From NCBI GenBank assembly GCA_027922465.2, contig BQMF02000015.1:1798001-1862000 (forward strand): a stretch of 64,000 nt of DNA. The letters are read 5' to 3'. This DNA comes from Turritopsis dohrnii. Taxonomy: Eukaryota; Cnidaria; Hydrozoa; Anthoathecata; Oceaniidae. Shown piece after piece: positions 45,163 to 56,779 of the stretch (the first letter of the stretch is position 1; the number at the start of each line of letters is the position of its first letter). A model generated the notes under the pieces. The model was not told where the DNA came from. It ran no database searches and was given only the letters and a program-made list of their open reading frames with translations. Position numbers and translations under genes: made by a program.

Positions 45163-47240
45163 TAAGCTAAAATGGCTAAAGAAACATCAAACATAAAATG
45201 ATGCACATGCAGAGGCTAGACATTCTTGTATGTTGGAGCTGAAGAGGAAACTGAGCTGAGCTGTATGTATCCAGAGCTTAAAAAGCACTACAGCCCACAC
45301 ATGAAACAAAGGATCTTTGGTATTTAGAAAGACTTAAAAGAATCCCAGACATTTTCAAAAAGATAAAAGCATTCCTTTTCACACACTGTTTTTATAAAAC
45401 AGCGAGAGCTTGTTTTTAGAAAAGAATGAACACAGTAGAATCATTGTAAGATAGTTATAAATTTCTCCCCTTCTCCCTTAAATCTTCTTTTAAATCTGTT
45501 CAATATTGATCAATCAACACGTGGTGGAAGTCTAAGTGAGTTTCTTCGGTTTCTTCTACCATTATGCGAACGGCGTGCAAATGTGAACTCGAAAAATACC
45601 CAGATGATCACATGGTGGAAATTCAAGCCAATAAACTAGCGCTATTAAAGTTAATTAGCACCCTTGCGAAATAGTGGCGCTTAATGCACCAATGAACATT
45701 AAGACGGCTTTTGTATGAACCAATCAAATTGGAGAAACAAATGTGACTAGGTTTGGACAGTAAGATGAAAAAAAAACAAGAGGCTCATAGGCCTTAAGGT
45801 CAGCGCGAACTGCATGCGAAGTCTAAAGATTGTAATCAATTTACAAAAGAAATCTCTAGCTTTCCAAAATACAGTTTGATTTGTATCTGGGTGAGCCCGC
45901 ATTCGGTTGATGAACATGCTAATCGAAAATGTAAATCCATTCGCCCAAAGCAATAATATATTAAAAACGTCTCGTGATAAAAAGGACCCCTGCAATGTTT
46001 TCACAAAGAAGTAAATCGTCAAATGAATAATAACAGAAGCCTGACATCGCATACAGATTATTACCTCTAATATAAAGACCGATCTATATATATATCTCAT
46101 CGAGACCAAAACACAAATTTCTATGAGCCGAGCAGCGTAACATGTGTATTTTTTCGTAAAGAATTCATCGAACAGAAGTCGGCTTAAAAAAGGTAAACGT
46201 TATAAAAGGAAACCTTGCGTTTCCACAAGAATCAATTAAATCCTTTTCCTAATTAGGGAGATTTTTGTGGCAGCATATAAACTACATACGGTAATACAAT
46301 ATGCAACAACAGAAATCGTATGGGCAAGAACAACTACAACAACTTCGATACTTTAATCGGTTTTATTTAAGCTTCAAATTTCAGTTTTACAAGTTGGACT
46401 TTCCAGCTTTACGTTCTTACGGGCTTGCGTGCGTGGTTAATCACGCAGGTGAACTTTCGTTTTTACCAACTATAGTAGTCCTCAGATGAGCTTAAATGAA
46501 GATCTTATGCCAAGCAGTTGATGATTACTAAATAAAAAGTATAAAAAGTTATGTATAACTGCACAGACCTTCAGAAATTACAGCATCATAATTAAAAATC
46601 AAATTATTATACCTGAAGGGAATATAGTAATACTGAATTTCCCTATTTCATAGTGGGGGGTGAATAACGGTCAATAAAACTCAAAGTTTATTAGGTAAAA
46701 TTCAGTTCATGGAAATTCATATTAAACTTTTTTTTTTCTTTGGTTATAAACGAAATCTGAAATAATTTGTATTGAATTTTGTCTGATTTTCAAATATTTG
46801 TCATAATGGCGCAAAAATATAGAAAATGACAACGACTAAATATGTGCTTTTGACGTCAATTTTCCTTAATACGCAAATCAAATCCGACTGTTGCTAATTA
46901 AAACAAGAGCCAGATGACTAAAACGTTTTTTTCTGGTGGAAAACAGGCATAAGTGATAAATATGTTAAAATGATTAGTTAGTGTAAATAGGGTCTAATCA
47001 TTAAACACCAGAAATTTAATTCATTCAACACAAAAGAATTATACATGCATGAGCTGTGTAAACCTATGTTTTTTTATAAGAAATTTTTATAAGAGCTTGC
47101 GTAGAAAAAAAGCGTTTTTTCGAGAAAAAAAAAGATTTTTATATATTTTTCATTATACTTTCATGGAACTAAAGCTAAATTCGAACAAATCGCCGCCTTT
47201 TTGAACTCGATCCCTGAAAGCCTCAGATGTACAAAGCTGA
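45163..47240. repeat. Partial repeat-array sequence, then unassigned DNA
   Basis: 45170-45790 shares landmarks with the array (TTGGAGCTGAAGAGG, CTTAAAAAGCACTACAGCCC, CTAGGTTTGGACAGTAAGA). From about 45800 to 47240 I see no gene; the 120-codon antisense frame at 45747-46109 has no motif. Confidence 0.5.
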
Positions 47241-47827
47241 CAGGGGCGTAGCCAGCATTTTCGTAAGGTCAGTCAAAAATGATTAGTGTATGGGCGAATT
47301 CGGAACGCGAAGCGCTCCGCCTTTTAAGCTGGGGGTCTGGGGGGCGCTTTGAGCCCCCCAGTGGGGGTTTGGGGGCAAAGCCCCCGGGAAAATTCCGTCA
47401 TTTTTGCTATAGAAACGCCTGAAGCGGGCTAAAAATAGTTATGAAATCGGGCTGCAAATTGAATAATTTTGATCAAGATCCACAATGAAATCAAGGCGGC
47501 AGCTATTCAGAAACTACATCACAGTAGTACTCGCCTCGCTTTCAAAGTATAAATTAATGACATTTGCGTCGTTGATAAAAAAAAATACCCCACGGGAAAA
47601 TATTTCACAAACCTTACGAATATTGAAGTATTTTATTAGAAATAAGGTGATGACTTCTACAATGTTACTTCTATTCGAGCATTTTTTTATTGTTTGTTTA
47701 TTTCAAAACAAAAAACACAAAGAGACTTTAATAGAGACTGTTTCGCTCAATATCAGAGCTCATCAGCATGTCTAGGAAATAATCCAGACATGGACAGCCG
47801 GAAAACGAAAAAAAACAAAAAAAATAG

Positions 47828-49150
47828 AACAAGATGCCCTTATGGGCAGAAGGATTTCTGCAAAATCAGCTGAAGTATGAAAATGGAAGACTAACAATAA
47901 CATTCTTGAAACTTGAATGGTTTTGAATGATTGGACAATAAAATACAACACAATACAACATTGACTGCTGCTCAGTGTAGACTGCACACAGCAGGTGGGA
48001 ATTGTAACACACAAAATAAAATGAGTTTTGTTATTGAAATATTGAAGTTAAATATGTTCAAACAGCTGACCAAAGGTGTGCTACCAGTGAATGTTTGAAT
48101 GAGAGTGAGAAATGTAAAAAGTACTTTTATAATTATATAAACAATACACAAATTACATATAAAAGAAATGTGTGACATAACAATCAACCCAAAATGACCT
48201 ATTTTAATATAACACAATAGAAGAAAAGTTTATAAAAATTCTTTAAGAAATTTGAAAAGGTTGAATGATCTTTACAAGGCATGCCGAAAGTGTAATTGAT
48301 ATTATGTAAAACTTTTTTGCATATATACATCTGAATGACATGAAACATTGTTTATTTTGGGTATACAAAATACAATTAAGTTTATATTGATCTTCTCTGA
48401 TATCACAGTGATTACATATGAAAATCACATAATATGCTTTAAACATCTTCTTAATTACATACAAACAGAATTCCCAATGTTGCAAATACAAAAAGTAATC
48501 AAAGATCTTGATCATTAAAAGTAGATGCTCTATAAATTTATACCAAAATTTACCAAAATTTTGTATTGTGTTACTATAGTACAGTTTGAATTTATACACA
48601 GTTGGAACATTTCAATTTGTCAGGATAATGATCAAGGCTATATTATTACAAAACAAAACGCGATTATAGAAAAAACATATCAACAAACAAATCAACAAAC
48701 ATAAAATGATAACAAATACATAATAGTTTATATGACGCTCGACCCACACACAAGCCACATACAAACAGGAATAAATTCACAACAGATAACACAAGCAAAC
48801 AGGAGTCCACACAGCACGTAAAAATTGAACACAACGTAATTGTTCATTAACAATCGTGATTAGGAACAACATTCATAAATAGGGGCATTGTCAGTATAAC
48901 TTAGCTAGAAAATCATCAATCAAAAGTGGTGCAGAGCAGACAACCACTACTTAATGTTAGAGCTGAGGAGGAAACGGTATTAAAGTATTAAACCCAAACA
49001 AGAAACAAAAAAAAATCTTTTGTATCTAGAAAGGCTTAAACATTGAAACAGTTTTCCCTAATACGAACACATAGCTCTTTGACTCAAAACTTCTTACTTT
49101 ACAACTTCTTAGTTAGATAGAAGTATCACACTACAGTAGAATATTATACG
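47828..49150 (+). repeat. Unit F of the array repeat family, inside the hAT element
   Basis: It starts AACAAGATGCCCTTATGGGC and carries GTTAGAGCTGAGGAGGAAAC near its end. It belongs to a subfamily with CTGCACACAGCAGGTGGG, which recurs inverted at 58650-62240. Confidence 0.75.
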
Positions 49151-49272
49151 TACTCCTCAGAGCTTCATAAAAGCATAATTGACACTACAAAAACTTTATT
49201 ACACTACAAACACTTTAAACTATATATACCATCAGACTATATATTTATTTACATCTGAATGAAAAATACTTA

Positions 49273-49520
49273 CTTTTATTTCGTTACGTTTCACAGCACC
49301 TTTCTCGAGAAGCATTGAAATGTCAACAACACATCTTTGCTTCTGAGATAGGGTAGTTCTGAAAGAACTTGAAATTTCACGAATTGCCTCATTATCATCA
49401 GCATTTAACGCAGATTTTAATTTTTCCATAATCTGTTTTTAATCATCCAAACGTCCTTCTTTACATGGGATGAGAACTGGATGTTGTTTGACACATGCGC
49501 TAAGGTTTTGGAACCTTCTG
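49273..49520 (-). CDS. Possible exon of unknown gene in the hAT element
   Basis: On the minus strand NLSACVKQHPVLIPCKEGRL leads to a stop at 49439-49441, then in the same frame EKLKSALNADDNEAIREISS and QKQRCVVDISMLLEKGAVKR end at a good donor, ATAAAA|GTAAGT (about 49272). An alternative acceptor AACAG lies just before ATTATGGAAAAA. The amphipathic, Cys-containing composition suggests real protein. I do not recognise it. Confidence 0.35.
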
Positions 49521-49559
49521 GAATCCTGTCTGTGGGTTTTGAATAATAGAAAAAGTAGG

Positions 49560-49730
49560 ATCAGTAAAAAACAGCTGAAATATGCAAAAATTCTGTGAGA
49601 AATCGGGAAAAAATAGCAAGCAATGCAAAATTTTCTAAAAACTCGGCAAAACAAAGTCGACATATCCTTAAAGAATCGGCAAAAAACAGCTGAGCATTGC
49701 ATATTTCTGATGAATTCGGCAGGAGCAAAG
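49560..49730. repeat. Degenerate tandem repeat
   Basis: About three diverged copies of a 55-65 bp unit (AAATCGGGAAAAAATAGC, AACTCGGCAAAACAAAGTC, GAATCGGCAAAAAACAGC). It explains the spurious Phe- and Cys-rich antisense frames here. Confidence 0.55.
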
Positions 49731-49992
49731 GTGATTTTTTTGCCGGTGGAGAAAAAAGAGAAAAGAAGCACGGCAAATGTGGGCGCCGCGCGACAAATCC
49801 AAATAATGGCGGGTGGGCGTATTACAATCGCAATTTCTCCCCGAGTTATATGACAATGGCGCAAATATGACTTAAGTTCGTGCCGTGATGATACGCAATA
49901 ATAAGTAGTACATGATGTAGAGTCAATTTAGATAAATTCTCTTGGTCAGTCATATGCCGACGCTGACTGACCTTGGCTACGCCCCTGGCTGA

Positions 49993-51274
49993 GTTAATAA
50001 ATTGAGCTTTACTAACATGAAAAACATCTATTTTTAAGTACCAAAGTACATCATTCAGTACCTTAAGTAACTAAAAGTCCCAATTTTATGTACAATTTTA
50101 TGTACATTCATTTGATTAGTATCCATTCTGAATTAAGTGACAATATCAAAGAAAACGGTGGAGCAAATTTTTGAGATTTCATGGCAAAATTGCAATAATA
50201 ACTCCCATAATTAATAGTACTGCAAGAAATTCGTCAGCATTAATAAGTACGAATAAGGTAGTGGTAAACTGTTTTTGCTTGTATTTTTGTTTTAATGTTC
50301 TTTTCTCAGGTTCTAATGTTCTTGTCTCCTGGCCAGTGGCCTTTTTTGAATAATTTATAATAACTTTAAAATTTCATGCTACAAAATTAAAGTGAACACA
50401 ATAAAATAATGTTTTGGAGAAAAGGAAACATATAATTTGAGTGACAAGAAGAGATATAATCTTGCAACAACTTGCCTGACTTTTTCTTCCTCCTAGCCAA
50501 TTAGGATACATGACTGTTAATGTCTTGATTCAATACACTTCAATATGAGATAATATTGTTATTATATTATCTATTAAACCTAATTCGACTGTCAGAACCA
50601 AAATAATCGACTTCTTGGTTCTTGTTGATAAGTTTTAGCAGCGTTTCGCTCCCAGAATGCACTACGTTAAAATAAAGGGCGGAAAGAGGGTGCAAATAAT
50701 TTATTTATTCATTCGAATGAAGAGAACTCTTTTTGCATTGTAATATATTTACTTCGTCACACATTAGCGATATATTTTCCAAAAATCCACGTCGTGCTTT
50801 AAACTTTCTGCTTTTGAACTATAAAATTTAAAGTTAGCATTAACGGGCGCATGAAATGGGCGTAAAGAACTGCGATCTTACACACGGACTGACTGACGGA
50901 CTGACGGACACGGGGAAATGAAAGATCAGCTACCTTGCGGCGCTGACCAAAAACAAAGACGATCGTTAAGGCTTTCTTGCTCACGCAGAAATCCAATTAG
51001 GCTTCTTTTGTTTTATAAAGAACGCTTCTTTCATACATTATTTTAGAATGTTGGCAACATTCATTGTTTGAATAAATTATTACCTTTCATTAACATGTTA
51101 ATCGACCATTAACAGTTTTATGACATTTTCTTTTATTTCATCAATCACGTTCATTTTTCACTGAAACATACATGAGGAAAGCGCTTCTTGGTGATGCAAA
51201 AATAAGTTTCAGTAAATCCAATTGAAAAAAACAGGTTTGAAGTTTATGTTCCCAACATTCCAAAACACATTATA
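49993..51274. other. Non-coding stretch
   Basis: No gene. At 50840-50995 a GACTGACTGACGGACTGACGG run and a GCAGAAATCC end mark a copy of a dispersed non-coding repeat. Confidence 0.4.
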
Positions 51275-52087
51275 CAGAGTGTTTCAGAAAAGCTTATGTG
51301 CAAACTATCAGTCTCTATTATTTGTCAAAAGCACTTTTCCATTACTTTCTATTGATATAAAATTGAAAAATGAAAAGAAAAAGAAATTGATTATTCGTCG
51401 GAAAGTCATTGAATAAAAACAAATAGAATTACGTCATTAGTTTCTTAAAAAACAATCAACATTTCTTTATAGACATTCTAATAAAGCAATTTTCTTTTGT
51501 TCTAATCATAAAATCTTTTGAACTTGTTAAACGTACCTTTGTGCATTAATATCCAAAAATATTTTTCTGGGTAAATCATAAAGGAAAAACGTTTTCACAA
51601 CTCTCGTTAACTTCTTAAAGATCAATAAACTCTATTTCACAAACAAAATCTATTTCTGACACAAAAAGATTCATAAACTTTATAACAGATTAACGTAAAT
51701 TGTTCATGGAATTTAATTTCCAAAATGATCAATATTAAATGAAAAGGCTATCAAGTAAAAACAAAGAGCGAATTCGTCATTAACACTTCAAGTTAATAGA
51801 TCTTTAAGAGTTTAATGGAGGTAATAAAACCCTTTTCCTACTATAAATTACCTGGAAAAAACATTTTCAGAATAAAAATTATATATTTGGATAGATCTCA
51901 AAAAAAGCTTTCTCCAGATATAAGAATTGCAAAATATTAATAACTATTTAGCAAAAGAAAATGCGTTCGAAAATCTTTTACAAACTTTTTTGATACACAC
52001 TGTACATTGTTACAAGGGATAAATTGACAAATAATTGTTGAGAAATAGCATTTGAAGTTTGTGGATAAGTTTTTTTGAGACACTATG
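51275..52087. mobile_element. Mariner-like non-autonomous element
   Basis: CAGAGTGTTTCAGAAAAGCT at 51275 pairs with the inverted end AGCTTATCC-type sequence up to 52087 (about 28 bp imperfect TIR), flanked by TA on both sides. No transposase. The segment 51770-52000 recurs at 54590-54720 (GTTAATAGATCTTTAA, CTGGAAAAAACATTTTCAGA, TTTGATACACACTGTA). Confidence 0.65.
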
Positions 52088-52209
52088 TAGTAACTTTTGT
52101 AATTATTATTAACAACTTGATATCATTAAGGCAATTTCTTCGTGTCCATAATCTCATCGGGGGATCTAGTGGATAGTCCCAATTTGGATCTTGGCAATTT
52201 AACCATATA

Positions 52210-52369
52210 AAGCCTGCTTTAAACCTGGTGATTACGACAATTATAAAAAGTTTAATCGTTGCAATTCCCAGTCGCCAGATGTGCACACTAATAATCAATT
52301 AGTAGTTTATGATACTTCATCGTCGTAATCACCAGGCGACTATTATGAAGATTAAACTGAACCAGGCTT
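52210..52369. mobile_element. MITE with AAGCCTGG-type ends
   Basis: AAGCCTGCTTTAAACCTGGTG at the left pairs with CACCAGG ... AACCAGGCTT at the right. CGTAATCACC arms are also inverted. Same family as 55645-55885. Confidence 0.6.
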
Positions 52370-52650
52370 AAAAGAAAAACATGTTCTTTTAGGACCATCA
52401 TTAGTCGAAGATATTACGTTAAAGTTTGTTCACTACATTCATGTACAAACACGGTTTAATGCTTCGGTGTCGTTTCAGATTTTAATGATCGCTATCAAAA
52501 ATAAAGCTAACTCTTCTGTCTGAACTTTTAGAGTTTTCAGGAGGTTGGATACACACATCGTAGATAATTTATGAACACCAAAACATCGTGCGTATAAGTT
52601 ATTTTGATGAAAATGTAATACAATAGGCTTACGTTGAAATGTCAGTAATA

Positions 52651-52903
52651 CAGTGTGTTTCATAATTTTGGAAACGGAAATTTTAATGCTGTTTTTTTCG
52701 ACCATTAAACGTTTAATTACATTTTTCCAAGACATTTTCCTTATTTTTTCAAAAAGCACTTTCTCATTTTTCACAAAAATATACTATTCGAAAGAACTTG
52801 AAAATGGCTTTCCATCGATGTAAAAATTATTTTGAAATTCGGTATATTCATTTAAAAAAGCAGCTTTAAAGTTTCCGCTTCCAACATTATGAAACACACA
52901 GTG
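52651..52903. mobile_element. Mariner-like MITE with CAGTGTGTTTCATAAT ends
   Basis: CAGTGTGTTTCATAATTTTG is inverted as CATTATGAAACACACAGTG at the right, giving a 253-bp palindromic-ended MITE. The interior matches the truncated copy at 20550-20715. Confidence 0.75.
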
Positions 52904-52951
52904 CATTTAATTTAACACTTATTTCCAAAGAACAACATTTTTTAAAGGAAA

Positions 52952-54560
52952 TTAACAATTAGTAATAATTTTAGTTTCATCTAAGTCGTATCGGAAATAT
53001 AATGCATATAATCCACGACAATAAGCCTTGTTCAATAGATTAAAACTAGATCTATTACAGAACATCCATAAAATAGGACGATATAGAAAAGTTGAAAGAA
53101 CATAAGCTTGGAAGAGAATAGAGGCTTTGTCGAATGTTAGAAGATTTCTGATACGAAGTTTACAAATTGTCTCAATGTGTTTAGAGTAGGAAAGCGCATG
53201 GTCTACAATAATGCCAAGAAGTTTGACAGAATTCGGTCCAAAAATAGTGATTTCTGCAATACAAAAAGAAATATTAGTATTGTTAATAACACCTAAAAAC
53301 ATAATTTGGAAATTCTCTGTATTTGCTGCCATCGAGTTTAGCTTAAACCAGTTTAAGATGTTGATAGTGTCACACTTGGTGGTTACGTTTTCCAGAGAAC
53401 TTCTAGACGTGTATATTGTGTTATCATGAGCAAAGTTACAAATCATGGTCACAGTTATGAAAAAGAATATATCGCCGATAAATATATTAAATAGTAATGG
53501 TCCTAATATTGAACCTTGGGGAATCCCTTGGGATGCGTTAGATTGGTCCATAAGCAGAGTTCCGACAATTTCTCCTTTATCCAAGTAATGCTGTCAATTT
53601 TGTATCAGATTCATCAGGGAATGCCGTGTGCTGTAGCCCTTTCTAAAACCGCAAAGTATTGGGTTGAATTTATCTTGGATGAGGGGGGGTTGATCTGAGA
53701 AAAACTTATTTTTTCAAATACTTTAGGAACTCGCCGGAAGTAGGATTATAGGACGATAGTTAGATTTCATGGCAGTTTAAGCCTTTTTGTGCACAGGAAT
53801 AATGTCAGCTAATTTGAGACTTGAAGGAAACTCTCCGTTTGCTATAACCTGGTTAAAACAGTGTGTTAGAGCAGGATTATCAATAGATGCACCTGCTTTA
53901 AGTAGCTTGATAGGAATATTCCCATCTGTCTTTTTCCCAACTATCCAGTTGCATAATCAGTTTAATGAGAAATTATATTCAAACTCTTGACTTAACTTGA
54001 TTTGAATTATACTTGGGTGGTTTTTAAACTTTGATGACGCAATTAGAATAGGGTCAACAGGTACAGGTGGTAAAGCAGGTTGCCAACTATAAAGATTTAG
54101 ATTCTGAGTTATGCAGTTGAAGTAGGAATTGAATAAGGATGCAGTATCACTAACCAAAAGGATGCTTTGGCTGCGGGATGTAGAATTTGTGCCAAATAGG
54201 GGATTCACTAATTTCCAAAAGTATTTATTGCCACTTCGGGTTTCACATTTAGACTATTAAAAAGGTCCATTTTTAAAGCTCCATTTAGCTTGACAACACG
54301 ATTTCTTTGTTTCTTATAGACTTGTAAATCAGACAGAAGACCCGTTCTAATAGCAATGGATTTAAGGCGTGACCGAGTCATGATTGCCTTACGTAGGGTC
54401 TGATTTACATGTAGTTGGTGGTTACTCCTGGTTACTCCTGACCACTTTAGTTTTCAAAAAAACAAATCTATCTAGAACAGAGGTGAAAATGTCTTCAAAT
54501 ATGTCATAATCGTTTACATGAGTACTAAGCAAGGTACAATCATTATAAAAAGGATCTTGA
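52952..54560 (-). pseudogene. LINE (non-LTR) reverse transcriptase remnant
   Basis: Minus-strand blocks run from about 54480 (TLRKAIMTRSRLKSIAIR, YKKQRNRVVKLN), through FWKLVNPLFG (about 54210), IPIKLLKAGASIDNPALTHC, ADIIPVHKK and KSNYRPI (53990-53740), to the RT core at 53584: SQGIPQGSILGPLLFNIFIG and NFAHDNTIYTS. The catalytic FADD-type box reads FAHD, losing an Asp, and several frameshifts and stops interrupt the upstream part. It then shows KLLGIIVDHALSYSKHI and a C-terminal tail. This is the organisation of a CR1/Jockey-type LINE ORF2; the endonuclease is missing. Confidence 0.8.
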
Positions 54561-54580
54561 CTGAAAAATTTGAATGATCT

Positions 54581-55194
54581 TGTATGATTTGTATGAACAC
54601 TCCAAGTTAATTGATCTTTAACAAACTAATGAGAGTAATAACAGCCTTTATCCACTATAAGTGACCTGGAAAAAATATTTTCAGAATAAAAAGTTTCTGA
54701 ATAAAACCTTTTTGATACACACTGTATCTATAGATTTGAGGCATCACATATTTAGGGAATAAAAAATCTACCTTCGTAAAAATTCACTCTCCGATTATTT
54801 GTGGATTTCCATGTTCAAGGAAAAGCAAGTTATGATGGAAGCACTTCCTTTTTAATTAAAAAAGGAAAAGAAGAAAAAAATGTTTCATTGGATATATTAT
54901 GAGGATAACGACCATGAATTATATTTGCAAATATTATTGGGTTTCCTGTTCAACTGAAGAATGTTGAACACAATAATTAGAATACTTGCTGCTTTTGTAT
55001 AAAATCGATTTATATTATGTTTTCTACAATACTCTGTGATTGCATCATAATTAAACAAGAAATGACAAACAAAAGATTCATTTGAAACCTGTTGTTGTAT
55101 TCCTAGTACCTGTCTAGGTTTAGAAGGGTTATTCCTTCAAAACGAAAAAAAACTTTAAATTCCTCGAATAATTTCTTTTTCAATTTATTTTTAG
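54581..55194. other. Non-coding stretch before the IgSF exon
   Basis: It contains the second copy (54590-54720) of the repeat noted inside the mariner-like element, ending GATACACACTGTA. I found no signal-peptide exon here. Confidence 0.45.
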
Positions 55195-55563
55195 TATGTT
55201 GTGGCGATCTTGAATTGTTAACTGAAAGGTATTATGGCTACGTTGGTGAGAATTTGGAATTAAAATGGAGACTAACATTGGAAAATGATGAGGACCCAGA
55301 TAAGAGTTATTGTGAAGTTTGTCCTGACGAAACATTCACAAACTGTTTTGCAGATGGAAGTGCACATGATTTTGCTGTAAAGCCAAACACTTCGTTTGGA
55401 GATCGCATAGAAGCAAGTGTTGATAGTGGCAAATTTACTTTCATAATCAACAATCTCAACAAGAGTGATAATGGAATGCGGTTTTATGTACGTGCATCGT
55501 TTTATAAAAAAAATGGCAAGAATTCAAATTGGCATTGGCGTGGTCGTACAATAACAGTTTATG
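55195..55563 (+). CDS. IgSF receptor exon: first Ig (V-like) domain
   Basis: Acceptor TATTTTTAG|TATG and donor TATG|GTAAGT, both phase 1, bound 123 codons. The domain reads ELLTERYYGYVGENLELKWR (strands A'-B-C region) and later KFTFIINNLNKSDNGMRFYV (E, E-F turn with D-x-G, F strand). The positions of the canonical B and F strand cysteines are Lys/Trp and Phe/Tyr. Instead there is a local cluster of cysteines (SYCEVCPDETFTNCF) plus CC at the start. Potential N-glycosylation sites are NTS and NKS. It is the extracellular binding end of a membrane receptor; the unusual lack of the Ig disulfide is as described for Hydractinia Alr proteins. No leader exon lies nearby; the candidate at 28134 is in phase. 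Confidence 0.72.
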
Positions 55564-55644
55564 GTAAGTGAATATTGACATGCCAAGACGTAATAATAGC
55601 AGCTTTACACGACCGCATAATCATTGTGTGGAATTAAACTTCTT

Positions 55645-55885
55645 AAGCCTGGTTCATTCATCGTCAGGTCATAATCGTCGTAATCGTCTTAATGTGAACA
55701 GTTTTGTAATCGTCAGAATCGTCGTAAACGGCTGGCTATTACGATGATGAAATAAAAAAACTATTTGCTCAGTAATTACTGATGAAATACTTGAGAGTGT
55801 TCACACGTAGCGATTGGCAATTGCGACGATTGATTTATTTTTTAATAGTTGTAATCGCTGTAATCATCAGGTCTGAACCAGGCTT
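55645..55885. mobile_element. MITE with AAGCCTGG-type ends (intron of the IgSF gene)
   Basis: TTAAGCCTGGTTCA at the left and TGAACCAGGCTTAA at the right; interior rich in CGTCGTAATCG motifs. Flanked by TA. Related to 52210-52369. Confidence 0.65.
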
Positions 55886-56049
55886 AATAGACCTTTACAT
55901 AAATTACGCCTGCTTTTCATCCTGATTAGTAATGGCACTTGTGCTATTTATAAAAAGAAACGAAATTCTTGTTTCTTAATGACAAGTATCATTACCATTA
56001 AGAATGAAAACAAGGCGTTGCTTGTTATGACGTAATTTATGATAAATGC

Positions 56050-56770
56050 GTTAAATCGGTTCGATGCAGCAAAAATCGACCAAGATCGGGAATTCGTAAA
56101 TTAAGTATGCCAACAACTGCATGTATTAACAGGCGTCGAACAGAGTTACGTATGCTTACCACCCTCAGACGAACGGGTTGGTAGAACGTCAGAATCGAAC
56201 AATAAAAAACTCCTTGGTAAAATTTTTAGAAGACAAGTATGAAATGTGGCTGCAAATTATCGAGGGAATCCTTTTTGCCCATCGTGTCAGTCGACATTTA
56301 CCTACAAAGTACTCGGCATTCATGCTGATGTATAACCGTGAGGCAGTTTTGCCAATTGACGTGGAACATAACCTAGATGAAACTGTCCGAACAGCAATTG
56401 CAAATGATGCAGCCGACAATATTGAAGCTGCTCAGGAAAAATAAAAGCGAAATTTTGATCTTAGACATACATCTGAAGTAGAAATTGAGGTTGATGATAT
56501 TGTTTTATTGAGAAACAACAAACAATTTGATCGATTTGAAACGATTTGAGGGTGGGAAGTTATCATACAACTAGCTCGGTCTTTACACTGGTGATTAACA
56601 TTTCTGATAAAGGAGTTGCGACTTTACAAAACGCATCAGAGGTGATTCCTAAGACAAAATGCAATGTTGCTCAACTTAAACATTACATTCAAGACACAGA
56701 CGACAAATCAAAATTTTCATCAAAAAACAATCTGCACATTTTTGGGATCACGCACCAGACGAAATAGTTA
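56050..56770 (+). pseudogene. Integrase C-terminal half, Ty3/gypsy or Ginger type
   Basis: A frame starting near 56140 reads RVTYAYHPQTNGLVERQNRT, containing the catalytic Glu of a gypsy-type integrase core, then KKY..W-like, ILFAHRVSRHLPTKYSAFML and YNREAVLPIDVE (GPY/F-preceding region). After a stop near 56442 it continues in other frames with ISDKGVATLQNASEVI and NVAQLKHYI. The two catalytic Asp residues are not found upstream. Stops and frameshifts make it dead. The following ULP1-like protease suggests that the two belonged to one element. Confidence 0.7.
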
Positions 56771-56779
56771 AGATGATTT

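Larger units (their letters stand above)
47241..49987. mobile_element. hAT-type element without recognisable transposase
   Basis: The left end CAGGGGCGTAGCCAGC (47241) is matched by the inverted GGCTACGCCCCTG ending at 49987, with longer imperfect pairing (GGTCAGTCA / TGACTGACC). The direct repeat GCTGA lies at 47236-47240 and 49988-49992. Near the left end is the GGGGGTCTGGGGGGCGC ... GGGGGTTTGGGGGC block common in invertebrate hAT elements. The interior holds a copy of the 29.8-45 kb repeat family (47828-49150). Confidence 0.75.

Noticed and set aside
49439..49864. 141-codon Phe/Cys-rich antisense ORF
   Set aside because: Most of it is the complement of a degenerate tandem repeat; only its C-terminal end was kept as a possible exon.
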